A DNA stretch of 64,000 nucleotides from Lepeophtheirus salmonis (Eukaryota; Arthropoda; Copepoda; Siphonostomatoida; Caligidae): contig NC_052138.2 in assembly GCF_016086655.4 (NCBI RefSeq), forward strand, positions 7,750,001 to 7,814,000, read 5' to 3'. Both the position numbers and the translations under genes were made by a program. Below, in pieces: positions 59,310 through 64,000 of this stretch. Every line of letters starts with the position of its first letter. Position 1 is the stretch's first letter. Below the pieces are notes generated by a model, which saw only the letters and a program-made list of their open reading frames with translations, was not told where the DNA came from and searched no databases.

Positions 59310-61210
59310 TAGAATTTTGTTTCCTTCTCACATTTTGTTCACTGCTTCTTTTAAAAAAGATCTTGTGATAATTTTTTAAAGTCTTATATTGGTACACTTC
59401 TTTGTATGTATAGATTTTTACATGGGAAAATATGTAACTTTTGCATATTTTTAGATGACTTCAACATAATTCATTTTTCAAAGTACTTTATTATTTTAGA
59501 CTATTTATAACTCCTAGTGGCCAGACAGATGATCAACCCCTAAGATAATCATAGTCAGAACCAAAAACAATTCATATCCTTTTTTAATGAACAAAATGCC
59601 TGCCCTAAAGCATGTCTTTTCATGAACAGAGAATTTAATATGAGTACACTTATGACTTCCAAAATGGAAGTTTTGTTTTCAAAAACCTAGATGATTTTGT
59701 GATTATTTTTATTTCTAAATTAAAGCATGTCTTGTTGACATAATTATAATTTAATAACTTTGATAAAAAAATGAAATGCAATGATAATGTTATTTTTTTA
59801 AATTTGAGCTCTTTTTCAAGTTTTTTTTTTATGCTTCTTAGATAAACCATAAAACAATAATAATTTAACATATTTCTGAACAATATTTTATATTGTGGTA
59901 GATGGTGGGGTGATTTGAAGGGAGAGAGAGATAGAGGGAAGGATTAAAATAGTGAAAAATATGTAATACTTTTTGAATAAGAATCACACATCTTGAGGGA
60001 GATAATCTACTAAATATTGGGATTTCAGTCTTTTTTGATGATAATGATAGTATCTTTGATGTAGTGGAAGAAAAGATGAAGAACCTCACGATAATACTAT
60101 TTGGAGTGAAAAGAAAATGAAGAAAAAGTTATTAATTAATTAATTATATAGAATAAAATCCTTGTATTGAATTTGAATGAATCAACTGAAAAAAGAGGAG
60201 GTCATTGAAAGCGGAAATAAGGTCTTATTGTGTCTTACTAGAATTAGAAAACCATACAAGGGATCTTCATCATCAAAATTGTCGAGCTCATGAGTATTTC
60301 TTTGTAGTGCCAGGAGCCTCCGAGAATGTATTGGGAAGTAGAATTATCGTACGGAGATTTAAGAAACCTTTCCAACTTCTCTCTTTGAAGAAGTTTCAGT
60401 AATTCCTAAAGCTCGTCTGCCTCATGATTCACTTTGTACTCATAAGTATAAGCATGGGAGGTGCAAAAAGATATATAAAAAGGGATTACGCAGCAAATTG
60501 CTTCTACACTTGCACCATAAATATCCGCATAGCGTCAATTGAGAACAAAGAAATGTTTGACTAGATCCTGATCTAAATGATGAACCTAGTAAAACTATAT
60601 GATATATCCGTCTCATAAATTGCATTTTTTGTGTTAATATAATTAGGAATTAATTGATACTATGTATAAGGATATTTGCTATTTGTAGCAAAAAGATCAT
60701 TCAAGAATCCCTTCATCAAGAGAAGCACTGTTTGACATTGATTTAATTGAATTAAGTATGGGATTTGCAATGCATTTGAAGGAATATATATGTGTTGCAG
60801 AGGTGAAAAGGAGAATGAAGAAACTACTTTTTACTTCTCTTAATACATCCTACATATGTACTATTGCACTATAGTAAAAACATGATAGCTCTGTAAATTG
60901 GCATGCCTGTCTTACGAGATGTCAAAAAAGTAATATAATTTAATTAATTGTATTCTTAGTTTAGACAGTTTACACTTATTTCACAGAAACAAAGGTTCTA
61001 CGCATACATTTTTTTATTTTTTATTTGCAATGATGTTCCAAGAATGAATCAAAATATCTCATTGAAACAATAAATAGAGCAAATATTTGAGGTGAAGGGG
61101 AGCCCAGCATGATTTGTTGTACTTTTTGCTGTTATCACAAAGACGCGTCAAAATTCAAAGTCGAAGGTTGAAGAAATAACAATGCAGTCATAAATACTGA
61201 AATCTTGGTG
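59310..61210. other. Intergenic; one unassigned open stretch
   Basis: About 60205-60545 is less AT-rich than its surroundings and has two short frames. One is 60205-60402 (65 codons). The other, in another frame at about 60410-60540, reads RLPHDSLCTHKYKHGRCKK and LLLHLHHKYPHSV before a stop. I recognise neither, and see no promoter or splice pattern to call a gene. Confidence 0.35.
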
Positions 61211-61216
61211 GCGTTT

Positions 61217-61403
61217 TTGCATGTAGCATCGAGATGTGTATACAAGTTCCACTGTTTAAAATGCTCGCTGGTGTATATCATATACATCTTTTTGATCTAA
61301 GAAATAGTAATCAAGTAATCTATACTTAAATCTCGTAGACATGTTGCATGTAGCATTGAGTTTGTGTACAGGGTTCACTGTATAAAGTGTTCCTTGATGT
61401 ATA
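61217..61403. repeat. Two-copy repeat of a 60-nt motif
   Basis: TTGCATGTAGCATCGAG... at 61217-61277 recurs as TTGCATGTAGCATTGAG... at 61344-61403, with the shared order GTGTA, TTC(C)ACTGT, TAAA, (T/G)GTGTATA or GATGTATA. The offset is 127 nt. Confidence 0.7.
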
Positions 61404-64000
61404 GTTGAGCGTAATACTGAAGATGTCTTAGGTAGTTATCTTCTATATTTTATGCGCAAAGTTTGACTGTTTGACAAGGTCTAATAAATCTGAGTCATAC
61501 CTCAATACAAAGGCCAACGATGACAGTACCAAATTGAAGTCTTCTTATTAAGCGTTTCCTTAACTCTAATTAAAGGGGGATTTTTAATTTTAATAAAAAT
61601 AAATCAACTGATAACAAAATAATCAATCAATGAAATTATGTAAGTTAAAGCAAAAAATAATAAAGAGTTGACTATTTTATAGCAAAAGTATTCCTTTTTA
61701 CAAAAAAGTAAAACTTTACCGTCTTTAATCAGTTGAAAAATTAAAAGACAATTGTAAGTTAAATTTAGTAAATATAGCTTTGATTATGTTCGAGAAAAGA
61801 GTATGTGTACTTTTAAGGGGGCCTGCGGAGGGTAGGTGAAGGGGCTGTAGCTGTCTTTTGACGGATTGATTTTCTTAAAAAAGGTAATTGGGGCAAATTA
61901 TTCAAAAGAGCAAAAATTAATTTGAATAGCTCTGGAAATTTTACTATAAATATTTGAAATTTTTCATAAAAATTTGAAATTTTTCGTAAAAATTTGATAT
62001 TTAAAATTCTTACAAAAATTAAATCTTTTTAAATATTTTCCTCAAAAAATACCTTTTTTTGATTTTTTTTCAAAAAATTTAATATTTTCTGAATAGCCAA
62101 TGGCTTTTTGAAATTCTTTATCAAAAAAAAAAAAAAGTTTAAAACAAATTTAATTTTGCAGACACCTCTGACTTTACACCGTCTTCCCTACGTAAACACA
62201 TAAAACCATAGGACTTAAGGCCTTATAAACCAACATAGTATGTAGACTCATAAATCAAAATCTCATTTTTGTGCACAATTTGTTCACCATTTTTTTTTTT
62301 ACTTACTTTGCTCCTGCCCATTTCAAGTACCCACAACATATAAATACTTTTATCATTTTTCTATTGTATGAAAATATATGTAATTATTGTATTTTTTTTT
62401 TTTTTAATATCCACTCGGTTATTTATAATAGCGCTTAATAACTGTCAGTATTATTTATTTAGATATTTAGTTTTATGGAATATTTCATTTTGAATAACAA
62501 AATATTACCCAACGTGATTTATGTCATAGCTCTCTGGTTATGGGATGTTTGTTTGCTTAGACACAAGTACAATACATACAAGGTTTGTACATGTCCTGAC
62601 TTCCTTACTCCTCTTATTATTTATCAACAAAGTGTTTATCTATATGTATCTCTTTTCTTTTGAATTATAGGCTTTTTTACCTCAACTATACGTGTTTTTA
62701 AAGCCTTCCATTTGTGAAAATATGCAGAATCACTGTTTTTTAAGGGACCTTGACTCATTAATTAGAGGTTGAGTGACTAAGCAACAAAAATACATTAAAA
62801 ACTATCAATTAAGTAGATTTTTGGAAGAACTGTGATGATAAATGGACTTCATTTAAAAAATTAATTCCTCATATTTGTTTTAAAAAGAAGGATCTAAGTC
62901 GCTAAAATAAGTGCACAAATGAACTGATATGTGACTCAACCCCTCCAAAATTTGATACATATATGTATACTTACAAAAAAAAAAAATCTATAGGTTCGTT
63001 GGTCTGTAAATCCTAATCATTTTTCAGGGTGCAAGTTATTTGAACAGTATATATAAAATAAAGAAATATAAGTATAGTGGAGTAACCGATCCAGGATCAT
63101 TAGTCTATTCCTGAGAAACACATTGACTATTGGTACTTTATTCGTAGTCATGATCTTAGATGAGGCTCAAAGAGATGTAAGAAACTCCACTGATAGAATG
63201 AAAGAAATGTTTCAAAAGTCCTATGATTTAAGAGTGGATTTCTGTAAGAGGGCGAGGAGAAGGAAGGAGTGAGACAATTGTATTACTGAATTAATTAAAA
63301 CACTTGTTAATATCACCTACCTGTTATATGATTTGGAAAGGGGGAGAGGGGGAGAGAAAATGAAATAATGCTATGAATATGAGAACCTTTTACTTATCAA
63401 ATAGCATTAGTGCAGGGAAAATATTAGTTACAAATCTGCTGTTAATTCATTAGATCTGAATTTGTTCGATATTTTTACTTTTTATGTAAGTTTTTGACAA
63501 TTTCTCCATAAGAATAAAAATATAAATAAATAAACTTCAAATTAGATTTTTATACGACGTCACCCTTATTGTATCTTGCAAAACCATCTGACACATTAAA
63601 GTCTCATTAACTAATTAATAGATAAATTAACAACTGACAACAAAATGACTAATATTTATAATTATTAAACAAATATTGTTTTTTTACTAATGAGTCAACA
63701 CTGTAATTAGTATCACTACAAAATTTTATGAGCATTTCAAATTTGAGTTAAATGTACATTTACAGCATGTGCAAACTATCAGTGCCGCGAAAATGATTTT
63801 TTTAAACCCCGATTTTCTCTCCAAACAGATATCAAATAAAAAATAAAAAAAAAACAGATTCTGAAAGCATGATGGATTTTTATTTTTATTATTCTTTAGA
63901 ATCACCTCCCGCCTCAATTCCAGTCTCTATACGAGGCCAAAAGCGAGTGCAGGTCATTGCCAGGTGGTCCCTTGGAAACAAATAGAATTCCTTCTTGATC
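61404..64000. other. Intergenic, AT-rich; low-complexity runs
   Basis: About 61938-62000 has a short tandem pattern of AAATTTTTCRTAAAAATTTG. Poly-T and poly-A runs are frequent. A 62-codon frame at 62475-62663 (+) and a 63-codon frame at 63726-63917 (-) show nothing supportable. Confidence 0.45.

Noticed and set aside
1..64000. CRISPR arrays, prokaryotic operons, ribosome binding sites, tRNA or rRNA genes
   Set aside because: Short introns, polyadenylation signals and TATA promoters mark the DNA as eukaryotic, and no regularly spaced repeats or cloverleaf-like sequences were noticed by eye.

Overview
This is an AT-rich, intron-containing eukaryotic window from an arthropod. The main evidence is a tandem family of secreted cuticle proteins with a Rebers-Riddiford (RR) type chitin-binding domain. 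Each gene has a 6-nt coding first exon (Met-Lys), a phase-0 intron of 66-74 nt, and one main exon holding the rest of the signal peptide, a Pro/Ala/Tyr/His-rich spacer, the RR domain and a PAPYKPAPVYHA-type repeat tail. The RR variant (VSDEYAGLNFGADEARDGYS) together with decayed mariner-type transposons suggests a copepod, perhaps a caligid sea louse. That species guess is from memory and could not be checked here.

Layout. From 1 to about 35.3 kb all family members lie on the + strand. They are a 5'-truncated copy (1-318), copies at 2.2, 4.5, 7.3 and 10.7 kb, three dead copies at 13.4, 18.0 and 18.7 kb, two near-identical copies at 26.1 and 31.1 kb inside a tandem segmental duplication, and a copy at 34.7 kb with frameshift indels in its tail. 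A 100-N scaffold gap (36047-36146) follows. From 39.8 to 59.1 kb five more copies lie on the - strand (39.8, 45.0, 48.8, 53.8 and 58.6 kb); the 53.8 kb copy has a signal-peptide frameshift. The last 5 kb holds no gene I can support. Two subtypes occur, differing after the signal peptide: a D/AHPAPAPYHPAP type and a SAPADPYRPAPYHPAP type. They are interleaved, so the cluster is not a simple head-to-tail series of one unit.

Regulation. Most copies, on both strands, share a compact promoter: a CCACGCCC box, a GTCTGCGTCAA box, GCGTATAAATACTC (TATA), an initiator-like ATTAGTTT, and a conserved leader CAATTCAATCAACATGAAG running straight into the splice donor. The short intron also carries a conserved block. 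This predicts co-expression, probably during moulting, to deliver many near-identical chitin-binding proteins to the cuticle.

The DNA between genes is mostly AT-rich unique sequence and old repeats: segmental duplications, several Tc1/mariner transposase relics, a hAT-like relic, a relic of a repetitive arthropod gene family, and one small CAGGGGC-ended MITE-like element. I found no tRNA, rRNA, CRISPR array or prokaryotic feature. The most notable observations are the shared promoter and intron code, coding DNA far more alike than the flanks (concerted evolution), and birth-and-death in progress, with one promoter left orphaned at a duplication breakpoint.
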